Positions 11,033 to 22,281 of a DNA stretch of 64,000 nt are shown piece after piece. This DNA is from Impatiens glandulifera (taxonomy: Eukaryota > Streptophyta > Magnoliopsida > Ericales > Balsaminaceae). Where the stretch lies: assembly GCF_907164915.1 (NCBI RefSeq), contig NC_061866.1:23949905-24013904 (forward strand). The letters run 5' to 3'. The notes beneath the pieces were generated by a model. The model was given only the letters and a program-made list of their open reading frames with translations. It was not told the origin of the DNA and made no database searches. Position 1 is the first letter of the stretch. Each line of letters starts with the position of its first letter. The position numbers were made by a program, and so were the translations under genes.

Positions 11033-12960
11033 TGTTAAAACCGAAGGTTTATCTGAAAACCTTTGGTTTTTACACTTGCCCATACTTAGAAAAAAATATG
11101 ATTTTTTTAATGTAAGGTCAAAACCGAAGGTTTATTTGAAAACCTTCGGTTTTTACACTTCACCATACTTAGAAAAAAATCTGATTTTTTTAATGTAAGG
11201 TCAAAACCGAAGGTTTATTTGAAAACCTTCGGTTTTTACCCTTCCCCATACTTAGAAAAAAATATGATTTTTGTAATGTAAGGTCAAAACCGAAGGTTTA
11301 TCTGAAAACCTTCGGTTTTTACACTTCCCCATACTTAGAAAAAAATCTGATTTTTTTAATGTAAGGTCAAAACCGAAGGTTTATTTGAAAACCTTCGGTT
11401 TTTACCCTTCCCCATACTTAGAAAAAAATCTGATTTTTTTAATGTAAGGTCAAAACCGAAGGTTTATCTAAAAACCTTCGGTTTTTACACTTCCCCATAC
11501 TTAGAAAAAAATCTGATTTTTTTAATGTAAGGTCAAAACCGAAGGTTTATCTGAAAACCTTCGGTTTTTACCCTTCCCCATACTTAGAAAAAAATCTGAT
11601 TTTTTTAATGTAAGGTCAAAACCGAAGGTTTATTTGAAAACCTTCGGTTTTTACACTTCCCCATACTTAGAAAAAAATATGAGTTTTTTAATGTAAGGTC
11701 AAAACCGAAGGTTTATTTGAAAACCTTCGGTTTTTATACTTCCCCATACTTAGAAAAAAATCTGATTTTTTTAATGTAAGGTCAAAACCGAAGGTTTATT
11801 TGAAAACCTTCGGTTTTTACACTTCCCCATACTTAGAAAAAAATCTGATTTTTTTAATGTAAGGTCAAAACCGAAGGTTTATTTGAAAACCTTCGGTTTT
11901 TACCCTTCCCCATACTTAGAAAAAAATCTGATTTTTTTAATGTAAGGTCAAAACCGAAGGTTTATTTGAAAACCTTCGGTTTTTACCCTTCCCCATACTT
12001 AGAAAAAAAATCTGATTTTTTTAATGTAAGGTCAAAATCGAAGGTTTATTTGAAAACCTTCGGTTTTTACCCTTCCCCATACTTAGAAAAAAATCTGATT
12101 TTTTTAATGTAAGGTCAAAACCGAAGGTTTATTTGAAAACCTTCGGTTTTTACACTTCACCATACTTAGAAAAAAATCTGATTTTTTTAATGTAAGGTCA
12201 AAACCGAAGGTTTATTTGAAAACCTTCGGTTTTTACCCTTCCCCATACTTAGAAAAAAATATGATTTTTGTAATGTAAGGTCAAAACCGAAGGTTTATCT
12301 GAAAACCTTCGGTTTTTACACTTCCCCATACTTAGAAAAAAATCTGATTTTTTTAATGTAAGGTCAAAACCGAAGGTTTATTTGAAAACCTTCGGTTTTT
12401 ACCCTTCCCCATACTTATAAAAAAATCTGATTTTTTTAATGTAAGGTCAAAACCGAAGGTTTATCTGAAAACCTTCGGTTTTTACACTTCCCCATACTTA
12501 GAAAAAAATCTGATTTTTTTAATGTAAGGTCAAAACCGAAGGTTTATCTGAAAACCTTCGGTTTTTACCCTTCCCCATACTTAGAAAAAAATCTGATTTT
12601 TTTAATGTAAGGTCAAAACCGAAGGTTTATTTGAAAACCTTCGGTTTTTACACTTCCCCATACTTAGAAAAAAATATGAGTTTTTTAATGTAAGGTCAAA
12701 ACCGAAGGTTTATTTGAAACCTTCGGTTTTTATACTTCCCCATACTTAGAAAAAAATCTGATTTTTTTAATGTAAGGTCAAAACCGAAGGTTTATTTGAA
12801 AACCTTCGGTTTTTACACTTCCCCATACTTAGAAAAAAATCTGATTTTTTTAATGTAAGGTCAAAACCGAAGGTTTATTTGAAAACCTTCGATTTTTACC
12901 TCAATATTTAAAAAAAATGGGTCAAAACCGAAGGTTTTCAAATAAACCTTCGGTTTTGGC
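11033..12960. repeat. Tandem array of 83-bp hairpin units, about 23 copies
   Basis: Units repeat at 83 bp (for example GGTCAAAACC at 11116, 11199, 11282 and 11365). Each holds a near-perfect inverted repeat with arms AAAACCGAAGGTTT and AAACCTTCGGTTTT around a 5-8 nt loop, then a spacer containing CCCCATACTTAG and a T-run. Variant units recur 997 bp apart (CACCATACTT at 11161 and 12158; ATATGAG near 11681 and 12678), so a block of 12 units was itself duplicated. The last unit degenerates near 12900-12960. The same arms occur in the terminal regions of the element. Confidence 0.93.
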
Positions 12961-13124
12961 GATGTGGTTTTTTTTTAAAAAAATGTGAAAAGTCAACAAA
13001 AACATAATTATTTAAAACATATTAAACCAAACCAAACAAACATAATAACAATAATTCATAAATATTAAAACATAACGCATAAAATTAAATATTAATTGTC
13101 ATAAACCCATAATAAATCTAGAAA

Positions 13125-13418
13125 TTAATTATTAGATGGGGTGGAAGGAGGGGGTGGTTGATTCAGTCGACTCCTCAACAAGACAAGTTCCTGTTCGAGA
13201 TTCTCTAATCTGTGAGACATTTCGGCCCGGTCCGCTTTGATTTCACTGAGCAAACGACCTCTTTCGGCATCCCTTAATCGGATTTGTTCCATTTCCAGCG
13301 TCATCTTTCTGATCTCTTCCTCACGTGCCGCAATTTCTGATTGTGTTATCAGATTCTGGTAACACGGATGCAGTTTCTCCGGTGTACGCCGAAGTCTCTT
13401 CCATGTCGAATCACCCAT
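13125..13418 (-). CDS. Small TNPA-like companion ORF (97 aa) of the CACTA element
   Basis: An intact 97-residue frame starting MGDSTWKRLRRTPEKLHPCY. Its N-terminus matches the start of the TNPA-like protein (TTWKSMRKTPKKLDKSYQNL, 4631), and its charged heptad-like middle and proline end (LNQPPPPS) match that protein's C-terminus (RQQPPPPP). The Transposase_24 region between them is missing. It has its own promoter and leader: TATAAATA at 13682-13689 and a 5'-UTR intron 13422-13576 (CAG|GTAATT to TTTAG|GATATG). The likely product is a short coiled-coil protein. It could dimerise with, or compete with, the full TNPA protein, but that is inference. Confidence 0.6.
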   Translation of the reverse strand: MGDSTWKRLRRTPEKLHPCYQNLITQSEIAAREEEIRKMTLEMEQIRLRDAERGRLLSEIKADRAEMSHRLENLEQELVLLRSRLNQPPPPSTPSNN

Positions 13419-13681
13419 ATCCTAAATGCATTTCAGATATATGTATATATATATATATTAATCAAACAAAATAACGTAAACTAACATAAATCTAGATCTA
13501 TAATATATATATATAAACTTAAGAAATCTAAATCTTACAATAAACAAAACAAAAAAAACCAAATCAAACAAATTACCTGAAGAGAGGAGAAGAACCCGCG
13601 GCTTGGAGGAGGCAGGCGGCGGCGGCGAAAGAGAGAGAAAGGAGAGATGAGTGAAATGAAAAAGAGAAGGGTTAGGGTTTG

Positions 13682-13689
13682 TATTTATA
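13682..13689 (-). promoter_or_regulatory. TATA box for the small CACTA ORF
   Basis: TATAAATA on the minus strand, followed by a purine-rich leader region (13580-13675) and a leader intron whose acceptor lies just before the ATG at 13418. Because the element runs on the minus strand, this is the most upstream promoter-like site of the transposon. Confidence 0.5.
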
Positions 13690-14150
13690 GAGGTTGATGC
13701 CGAAGGTTTTCATAAAACTTTCGGTTTTGATATTAGTCAAAACCGAGGGTTTATTAAAAAACCTTCGAAAAAAACAATTTCAAAAATTAGAATTTTTTTT
13801 AATGAGCAAAACCGAAGGTATTTTGTAAAACTTTCGGAAATGAAATTTTCAAAAAAGGCAAAACCGAAGGGCCTTTGAATAACCTTCGCAATTAAAAAAC
13901 CAAGAGATTTCAAAACCGAAGGTTTTTCCAAAAACCTTCGCAAATAACCCACATTCAACACTTAGAATTTTTTTGGGTTTTTTGGGAAGGTAAAAACCGA
14001 AAGTTCTTTGTAAAACTTTCTGTAATAATGAAAAAACCCGAAGGTTTTACACCCCTCTCGGAATCTATTTTTAATAGCGAAAGATTTGTTCCTCTCGGGA
14101 GTATTTAGGAGAGGTTTACAAAACCTTCGGGAAAAACCGTCGGTAAAGGT
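13690..14150. repeat. Right subterminal hairpin repeats of the CACTA element
   Basis: Inverted motifs AAAACCGAAGG(T/G) and ACCTTCG or ACTTTCGG recur every 35-60 bp up to the terminal inverted repeat. They mirror the left subterminal zone (1952-2640) in composition and in arm sequence. Plus- and minus-strand reading frames here translate repeats. Confidence 0.75.
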
Positions 14151-14166
14151 CCTTTTTTTACCAGTG

Positions 14167-16937
14167 ATATCTGTCTGGTCCGTTCATCGTGCACCCGACG
14201 GAAGTTGTGGAGTTCCTGGCGATGGCGACTCTAACGAAGAGGACGGTCTCTGCCACCGTGAACGGCAAGACGGTTAATATCACGGAGGAGATCTTCTTAG
14301 AAGCGCCCGGTTTGCCGAATACCGGGCTGGACTTCAAAACAAGCTTGACAGATGCAGAATCCAACGCGGTCCGGTTGGTCATATCAGTTGATGACAAGGA
14401 TCTAGTGACTCACTCCAGCTGGAAGAACAAACTCAAGCCTGAGTTCAGATGGCTGCTGAACATAATCTCAAGATCACTTCATGGTAAAGGAGGCAACTTC
14501 GATAACCTGACCAAGCTGAAGTTGACGATGTTGATGGCGATTGTCCACAGTGACAAGATCGACTGGGGAACCGTTCTGTTCGAACAGTTCTGTGAGATAG
14601 TGGTAAAGAAGGATGGCCGGGTTCAGGCCTATGGCATGAAAATAGGAAAGATTCTTCAATTCTTTCATGTTGAACTTGGTGTAGGTGAACCGCTTCCATC
14701 CAGCAATATACTCAACTTTGAGTAGATGAGCAAGAAACTGCTAAAGCGGCTAGCCCGAAATCCTCCAGAACAAAATCATCGAAAGGAACCAGCTCGTCTG
14801 CACCGGCTGGTGAAAGTTCAAAACAAGAAGATCCTAAGGGAAAGGCAGTTCAAGCCGAGGCCCCGCAGGAAAAGAGAAGAAAGAAGAAGTCAGCGAAGAA
14901 GAGCTCCCAGAAACCGGCAGACTCCGAGAAAACACTATCCTCGGATAATTCACCCAAGAGAAACCCAGATGTCTTTCAGCCGATCCCAATCAACACAGTT
15001 CATCTAAATCCAGCTGAATCTCCATCATCAAGGCAAACCAAACTCTCGGGGAGCCAAGAAACTCAATCTAAATCGAAGGAGAATTCGACTAAGTAGGTTA
15101 GTATTCATTCTGAAAACTCCAAGTCCCCAGCCAAAAACCTCGATGATATGATGGCCGACGTAGGTTTAAGAACCTCAGCGGTCATAGTGGACGTGGTCCA
15201 AACTATAAATCATGAAACCGAAGACGAAGTGACAAGTCTTCTTCAGCCAACTGATCGGGTTGAAGTAACTGGTCATAGTAAGATCCATTCGGTCGAAGAA
15301 ACAGCCAACATATAAAACATCACTCCTCCGGCTCAGGAGGCAAACATCGAACTATCTGTCTCCGTGGGGGACAAATCTGTCCCAACCGAAACAACTCTCC
15401 AATTGTCTCAAGACGGGACAACGAATCCAACTATCACTCCTGAAGGTCCATCTCAGGTTAACAAGGGAAAATAAATTATGCGTGAGGACTCTCCGGTGCA
15501 AGGAGACAATAAAACCCAAACCGACTCTCAATCTGAAATCATACCGGAAGCCGAGGTTCCCATTTTAGCAGAAGAAGAGGAGGAGATGTATCAGAAGTTC
15601 CTCCTAGATATGAACAGGGAAGCTGAAGAGATGGTCTCATCGTACCACTTATGTGTCAAGCTCCGTTGTGAAACGAAGCTATCAGACATGATCCCCGATA
15701 TTAGCGATAACAAGTATTGGGAGAAACTTTTGGAATTAGAAGAAGTGGCCCTCAAGCTAACAGGTACCGACGTTATTCAAGCCGCATTTTCAAAAACTAT
15801 GGCGATACAAGAATACGCCCGGTTACATGTAGTAGAAGATGCCATGAGGGAGGTAGAAGGGGCAAAACTAACTCCAATGGAGTCAAGAATGTTTGAGCGG
15901 TTTCACACGGTGCGTAATAATCTCATTCAAAGTGTTGACCGGCTCGAAGCAAAATGGAGGGACGTGTGCAAACATGTCTTAAATCATGACGATCTCTTTC
16001 AAAGCAAACCCTTCTTTGTTATCGGAGAGTCCTCCAAAACAGTAGAAAACCGGAGTAGTGCCCCTCCATAGACTGATTAGGCTCCGGAACTTGAGCAAGT
16101 GAAGGGAGTAGTTGTTGACACAATTATCTTTTGTCTTCACAAGTACAACATTGCTACAAATGAGAAAATTGCAACCGTTGAAACCAATCTGACTGAAACC
16201 ATCCGGGCATCAATTCACTCAGAGATTTCCGAAACCGTTCAAACATCAATCAAGTCGATGATCGTCGAATCTATTCAAACCACAACTGCTTCTTTACTCG
16301 ACATGATGCTGGCCATGGCAGCTTAGATTGAGGAGCTGTCCAAATTACAAGTTAACAAGACTCAAGCGCAGATTAGTGATGATGCCTAAACTGCCAAGAA
16401 ACTTCAAGACGAAGACGAGGAGAGGGAACAGTTAAGGAAGGAAATCGAAGACAAAGATCATGAGCTGGCTAAGCAATACAATGATAAAGAAAAAGCTGCT
16501 CAACCTGACCCATACCGACTCAAGCTTCGCACTCTATGAAAACGAGGAACAAGAACAAACGAAAAGTGGTTGCGGATGTGATGAAGTTGGCGGAACGAAG
16601 CGGTCTAGGAGAGACTCAACCCGTCGGACAAAACGAAGAACCTCTTGACGACGAAGAAGAAGAGGATATTACACGACTCAACCGGCGAAAGAAGAAAGCA
16701 GTTAAATCTTCAACCGCAATTCCTAGTTCCAGGCCAATCGCTGCTTAACCATCTCACCCATCCAGACCAGTAAGAGGCGGCTTCGGGTTCAACAAACGAA
16801 CTCCCGGTATATCAAGTGTATTTGCCGGATGGCAAATTGACGCTGAAAGAAGAGATAGGGAATGGAAGGCGAGAGAAGAGGAAGAAAGGAAGCTAAAGGA
16901 GAAAGAAAACAAAAAGGGGGGATCATCCAATCCTTAG
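14167..16937 (+). pseudogene. ORF A of element 1, main part after the CACTA insertion (NW family)
   Basis: The frame resumes at 14170 as the NW domain: VVEFLAMATL, LEAPGLPNTG, LKPEFRWLLNIISRSL, GGNFDNLTKLK, KIDWGT (the family NW motif as DW) and a GVGEPL segment. A TAG at 14723-14725 plus a one-base shift lead into a Lys/Ser-rich tail (to a TAG at 15094). The same frame then continues through stops near 15313, 15474, 16069, 16077, 16324 and 16387 across acidic and coiled-coil segments (for example 15478-16071). A final frame closes at TAG 16935-16937 after GWQIDAERRDREWKAREEEE. The order of domain, basic tail and coiled coil matches 29898-32486. Several stops fit CAA or CAG changing to TAA or TAG. 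Confidence 0.75.
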
Positions 16938-17087
16938 CTTATTTCTTTCTTATGAACAATTTACTTGTGTTTGGATTTTGTTTCAGATCTAAGTTACTTT
17001 TCTAATATCTCAAAGTAATGATTTTATTTGATATACTTTTAAAAATCAAAACATGTTTTGAAATTTTTCTTAAAGAGAAAAACATCA

Positions 17088-17359
17088 AATAGGGAGAAAT
17101 AGTTAAAACATAATTTTTCAAACCGGCCACACATTACGAGTTTTGAATATTTATTCTAAATAATCAAAAAGGGAGAAATTGATAGAAAAATTAAGTAAGG
17201 TTAATTTTCGAAACCGGTCATACATTACGATTTTTGAATATTTATTCTAAATAATCAAAAAGGGAGAAATTGATAGAAAAATTAAGTAAGTTAATTTTTG
17301 AACCGGCCATACATTACGGTTTTTGAATATTTATTCTAAATAATCAAAAAGGGAGAAAT
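17088..17359 (+). repeat. Repeated polypurine-tract region before the 3' LTR of element 1
   Basis: AAAAAGGGAGAAAT occurs at 17166-17179, 17257-17270 and 17346-17359, with a weaker AATAGGGAGAAAT near 17088. Units of about 90 bp each include the tract, then TGATAGAAAAATTAAGTAAG and a CCGG(C/T)CA-TACATTACG segment. The last tract directly precedes the LTR, where plus-strand DNA synthesis is primed in LTR retrotransposons. The stretch 16938-17087 shows nothing else. Confidence 0.8.
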
Positions 17360-18527
17360 TGATAGAAAAATTAAGTAAGTTAATTTTTGAAACCGGCCAG
17401 AAAAACTAAACTACTATTAACTCTTATGTGCAGGAACAGATCGACTTGTATAAACCGGCTGAAACTTCATAAACCGACTGAAGAACATATCAAAGTAATC
17501 CAGTTCCAAATGATCATGTCAAGATCAAGAGGAACCGGTCTCAACATTCTCAATAGACCGGCTAGCAAAGAAAATCCTACATCCCAGCCGGATTATAATA
17601 TGAAAGAGTCAACCGGAAACTAAGAGTTACAAAGATGACGTAATGTGATGTAATAAACGTGTCTTGGAGAAATAAAAGAAGATAAGATCTAATCAGAAGC
17701 ATGCGATAAAAACAATGATGATCTACTAATCCAACTCAGACAGCTGGAAGGTGCATGCCTGACATGTGTCCAAATTTGCAAACCCGTTACGTAATTTTTA
17801 CCTGAGAAGTATCTGCAAGCTTGCCAAGTGTTAGGAAGGTGAAACATGCAAGCAACCTCTCTACACCGGCGTGACTCTGAACTGACCAATCCCACGGTGA
17901 GAGAAAAAAGTGACCGTTGGAATGCTCTTCACTATAAAAGGAAGACGAAGCGACCTCATTAATGACAATTCAGTAATTAATTAATAGAGAGAAAGAAATC
18001 TCACGCGCGATCCAAAACCGTTGTGTCATTTACCGAAAACTTTATTTATATTGTATTAGTGTATTACATCAAGAGTGAGTTGGTGTAACCGGCACTGGCA
18101 GTGTAATTGTTGTAACTTTGAAAGTTAGTGGAGATCCTTCTCATAACCTGAGAAGAAGGGGTGACGTAGGAGGGTTTGCTCCGAACATCCATAAAAAATC
18201 ATGTCTCATATTGTTTATTTACTTTTTGCTTACTTAACCTAAACACAAACCAAAACATAATCTTACTCCTCAATCAAAACCGGTCCACTCATATCTCTAA
18301 AACCGACTCCTCATAAATCTCATCCAAGTCGCATACGTTGCTTCAGATTGAAACAGACATTTCCGCCCTTGAACCCGTTTCAAGAGTCTGTGACAGTTTG
18401 CGTAGTGCTGAGAAAGGTTTTAGTCTCTAACCGAACTATCACCAAATTGTGTGTTGTGTGTTGTAAGCGGCTACCCATCCAGAAACCGGAACACCCCGGT
18501 CCTCTAAGAGCGTCCTCGATCCTAACA
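17360..18527 (+). repeat. 3' LTR of copia element 1
   Basis: It begins TGATAG right after a polypurine tract and ends GATCCTAACA. Landmarks match the reverse complement of element 2's LTR: a GTGCAGGAACA block near 17430, TATAAAAG at 17933-17940, the GAGAAGGGGTGACGTAGGAG block (near 18151), CCCTTGAACC..TTCAAG and TCTGTGACAG (18371-18396), and the CGATCCTAACA end. Length is about 1168 bp, close to element 3's 1143 bp. The left boundary is less certain because TGATAG also recurs in the upstream repeats. From 18528 to 18959 I see no feature. Confidence 0.7.
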
Positions 18528-18959
18528 ACAACTATCCAAAATGGCTTTGAAATGTTTTCAATGAAACAGTTGAAACCATAAAACTTCTACTTGCAAGATA
18601 CAAGATATGACATTGAACAATTCCATCTATTGGATAGACACGGAGTTATGCGCTATCCCTTCCAATCCTTCTTTTGAATTAGATCATTGATCTCATGTTT
18701 ACGGGTAATAGAATCGTATGTCTGGTTCGATATCAAAACCAACTTTTGTTGCTGATAACTTAGGAAAATGAAAAAAAGATGAAGATATAAGTGGGTGAAG
18801 GAAAATGGTAATAAGAAGACGAAGAAGAGAAAAAGAGGTATTAATGGAATAAAACATTAGTAAGGGCTTGTAACTGGTTATACCAGTTATTATTTTTACC
18901 TAATATAAAGTATAATTTGTAATTTGTTTATTTACTATATATACAAAATTTTAAAACCA

Positions 18960-19387
18960 AACTTACGTCTAATATGAAGTCACTTCAGACTAATCTAAAG
19001 GAGTTAGACCTCAGGGTCTAACTTTCTGTTAGACCTGCGCGTCTAATACATAATCTGTTAGACTGGCCCGTCTAACTAACTATTAGACTGGCCCGTCTAA
19101 CCAACTGTTAGACTGGCCCGTCTAACTAACTATTAGACTGGCCCGTCTAACCAACTGTTAGACTGGCCCGTCTAACCAACTGTTAGACTGGCCCGTCTAA
19201 CCAACTGTTAGACTAGCCCGTCTAACCAACTCATTCGAACTAAGTCTAATGCGCCTCATTAAGACTTAGTTCGATATAACCTAATTTCGACACACCTGCA
19301 TCAGAAACGGTTAAACGGTTTAACACATCATCAAAACAATATTGGTCAAACTACTTTGACATATAGTCAAAATAATTTGACCCAATA
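18960..19387 (-). repeat. Partial LTR of a family-4 copia element, with a palindrome array
   Basis: On the minus strand it starts TATTGGGTCAAATTATTTTGAC, matching the start of the LTR at 58228-60148 (TGTTGGGTCAAATTATTTTGAC), and shares the words ACCTGCA, ACACATCATCAAAA and ACTTTGAC. At 19011-19232 a 25-bp unit, GTTAGACTGGCCCGTCTAAC plus ACCAACT-like spacer, repeats about eight times. Each unit is a TTAGAC...GTCTAA hairpin. The LTR is truncated near 18960. A purine-rich tract (TCAAAAATGAAGAAAT) adjoins its start at 19388-19404, as expected for the polypurine tract of a 3' LTR. Confidence 0.65.
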
Positions 19388-19653
19388 ATTTCTTCATTTT
19401 TGATGATTATGTTAAACATCCTGCAAAGGTAAACAAATATAATCAATGATGCACATACATTTCATTACATAACATAATAAAGAACTCGTTTAAACACAGT
19501 AATCTTCAAAATCAACTAATTAAATTAGTTCAATACAAGGCATTAAACTAACATTATAATTAACAGAAAGACATTTTTCTTCCTAAAAAAACTAATCTTC
19601 CTATTCTTCTCCTATTTTTCTTCTAGGAAGGAGGACAAGTGAAGGCTCTGAGT

Positions 19654-20409
19654 CTAGGTTCGAGAAGAGGAAGACCCGTCTCTATTTCTTTTCTTCAACC
19701 GAATCCTATGCATTTTATGGACGTAGTCGAAAACATTTTGTCTATCCAACACAAAAGGATAAATAAAGGCATCCTGACCAAGAACTTTAGCAAGACAGCA
19801 TAACAAGGACCCGAGGGGACCGTCATATCCAAAATATCTCTTTCGAGAACATATCATTTTAACGAGATAACCGAACAGAAACCTTGTCCAGTTGATGGGT
19901 ACACCTTTGGTGATGGCCACCATTATGTCGAAGATTTTGGAGCTATTTGAGTGAGGGATATCTCTTGCAAGAAGAGATTTTGAGATGATATCTTTTAGAA
20001 TAAGAAATTCGACTTTCAAATCTCTTCTTTTACCGGATAGAGAAGAAAGATTAGGGATTATATCTGTGAAAATCGGCATCATCTCAGACATGGTTTCGAA
20101 CGAAGAGGGAGGAAACACATGGATTCCTTCCGATGGAAGACTAAAAAACTCCCCGAAGAGTTCTTCGTTGAAACAGATTTCTTCTCCTAGAATGGTTGCA
20201 TGCACCCATTCGCTGTCTAGAAACACAGCAGATGCGAAGAACTCACAGATAACCTGGTCATGATAGGCATCGTGAGGGTGAAGAAACTCCTTCAACTCAG
20301 AATGCTTTAGTGATTCAAGGACCTGAATCACTCCAGGAATGGGTACTGTAGACACGGATTTGAAGCTCACTTGAGGAGATTTTGGCACGAAAGAAGCCAT
20401 TTTCGTCAA
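19654..20409 (-). CDS. NW-family ORF (251 aa) next to a family-4 LTR
   Basis: An intact frame of 251 residues. Landmarks of the family are present: a short N-terminal VSFKSV segment, EFFASAVFLDSEWVHATI, EEICFNEELFGEFFSLPSEG, KVEFLILKDIISKSLLARD, KIFDIMVAITKGVPINWTRF (family motif INW near residue 175) and a basic C-terminus (RLKKRNRDG). It lies about 250 bp upstream, in its own sense, of the 3' LTR fragment at 18960-19387, the same relative place ORF A holds in elements 1-3. The function is unknown. No signal peptide or membrane helix is visible, and no lesion was found, unlike most relatives in this window. Confidence 0.75.
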   Translation of the reverse strand: MTKMASFVPKSPQVSFKSVSTVPIPGVIQVLESLKHSELKEFLHPHDAYHDQVICEFFASAVFLDSEWVHATILGEEICFNEELFGEFFSLPSEGIHVFPPSSFETMSEMMPIFTDIIPNLSSLSGKRRDLKVEFLILKDIISKSLLARDIPHSNSSKIFDIMVAITKGVPINWTRFLFGYLVKMICSRKRYFGYDGPLGSLLCCLAKVLGQDAFIYPFVLDRQNVFDYVHKMHRIRLKKRNRDGSSSSRT

Positions 20410-22181
20410 GATCAGAGAGAAAAGTGACGATACGAATTCTATAATTAGTTTTATTTCACTTTTTATTGAAAATTTTCAGTTTTAAAATGAATAAAAAGTC
20501 GTATTTGATGTTTATTTTCATTCTTCTACAAATAAAATAAGTATTTCAACATTAAATTAATCGTTTTTTATCTAGCTTTAACAATTTATGTTATAAATTT
20601 TTATTTAAAAAAAAGTTCAATAAGTCACCAACCAGTTCAAAACAATATTTTATCCGAAGTTATACATAGTTTTATAGGTATATTTAGTTTTATCTGAAAG
20701 CATAACTTGTTTTATTCACTTTTTGTTGAAATTTTTTCAATTTCCATAATTGATAAGTTGTTATTGATGTTTATATTTTATTTTTCTTCAAATAAAATAA
20801 GTGTTTTAACATTAAACCAATCGTTTTATCTAACTTTAACAAATTATGTTATAAATTTTTTTATTTAAAAAAAGAAACGGTAAATTTTATCACAGCTCTA
20901 AACTATGTTTTATTATTTTATTGCTGAAATTTTTCTTCAGTTTTATGAATGATAAGTTGTATTTGATGTTTATATTTTATTTTTCTACAAATAAAATAAA
21001 TTTAAATATTAAATTTATTGAGTGTTTAAACTCATCTTTCTTATTTTTTTTAAATATTTATAATATTTTTATCTTATAGGGTTTTAAAATAAATTTTAAC
21101 TTATAAATAAATTTTACCATATGTGCTTTTATTTAACTTCTTATTTATATTTTGTAATTTGAAACTTATAAATATGTAAAAGTTGTAAATGTGTGTGATC
21201 AATATTACATCATTGAGGGATAATTAAGATGTGACATTGGCATTTAAATAGAAGGTTGTTGATAATTTGACCAGTACAAATGTGTTCTCATTTGATCCCA
21301 GATAAAAAAAAAAGAAGAAGTTATTTTTGCATATGTTGATGTTGTTAGTCACATGCGCAAGATAAGATTCTTTAATGTTGAGGTAAAAAAAACCCAAAAT
21401 CAAACGAGCCCTAAGATAAGGGTATATAACTAAACATGTTTACCCATTTCTTAAAAAACAGTGAAAAAAAAGCATTGAAGAAGAAGAAGTAAGGTAAGAA
21501 ATTTATTCCTTTTATCAATATATTTTGTTCCTTATATATATATATATATATATATATATTTTTGGAAGGAATGGATCCAAATGTTATGAGCTACTGACAT
21601 GGTAATAAGAATTGTTTATTTGTTAGTTTATTTGTAACTTGTCTTAATATTATTATTAATCCTTATAAATTTTGCGGCAATTCCCGAGATATGTTTATCA
21701 ATTTGAATTGTGAGACTGTTCAATGCTAGAGATGCAATTATGAAATAAATTATCTTGAATATTTAAGGATCACTAATCCCCAGGCATTGAAGATTCAAAA
21801 AATCCTTCGGGGACCTTATGTAGGTGCAGTTGTGTTTATACTAGCAGATATGTAAGTTAACTAGAATTTTTTTTGAAAAGGTCAACTGCCTAAAAAAATA
21901 AACACATATATAATTTTTTGTTTTTGTAGGATATGCAGTGCAGAATTTGCAGAATGTCTGTGTCAGAGTGCAGATGTGGAAGACTTCTGATCAACAACCG
22001 ATACACTTATTATCACTACTTTGGCTGCAAGGTTCAGGGGAGGAGTCTAGAATGATGCAAGAAAAAAATAATATATATATATATATATATACTGGGTAAT
22101 TATATATATAAATTAAAATTAGTAGTATGCATGTATGGACCTAATGACTGCGGGTTAACTTCTCTTTCCGGATATTCTTCA

Positions 22182-22281
<100 letters not shown>

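Larger units (their letters stand above)
1936..14166 (-). mobile_element. CACTA (En/Spm-type) DNA transposon, 12,231 bp
   Basis: The element begins CACTGGTGAAAAAAGG at 1936-1951 and ends with the inverted match at 14151-14166 (CACTGGTAAAAAAAGG on the other strand), 16 bp with one mismatch. It is flanked by the direct repeat ATA at 1933-1935 and 14167-14169, the 3-bp duplication typical of CACTA elements. Inside, in minus orientation, lie a small ORF (13125-13418), a hairpin tandem array, a three-coding-exon TNP2-type transposase and a TNPA-like gene. Subterminal hairpin repeats border both ends. The transposase frame is intact, so the element could still supply transposase. Its TNPA-like gene is broken by two stop codons. 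Confidence 0.95.
1..18527 (+). mobile_element. Copia element 1, 3' part, split by a CACTA insertion
   Basis: This is the 3' portion of a Ty1-copia retrotransposon in plus orientation; its 5' LTR, gag and pol lie left of the window. What remains is the end of ORF C (1-120), ORF B (538-1299), ORF A (1804-16937, interrupted), a repeated polypurine-tract region (about 17088-17359) and a 3' LTR (17360-18527). The assignment rests on collinearity with element 2 (28254-41991), where the same ORFs C, B and A lie between RNase H and the 3' LTR in the same order. The LTR end matches the reverse complement of element 2's LTR end in pieces and closes with CCTAACA. The target duplication cannot be checked because the left end is missing. 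Confidence 0.75.

Noticed and set aside
11033..12960. Regular repeat-spacer array resembling a CRISPR locus
   Set aside because: Spacers are as conserved as repeats, the unit is a hairpin tandem repeat inside a plant CACTA element, and no cas genes exist here.
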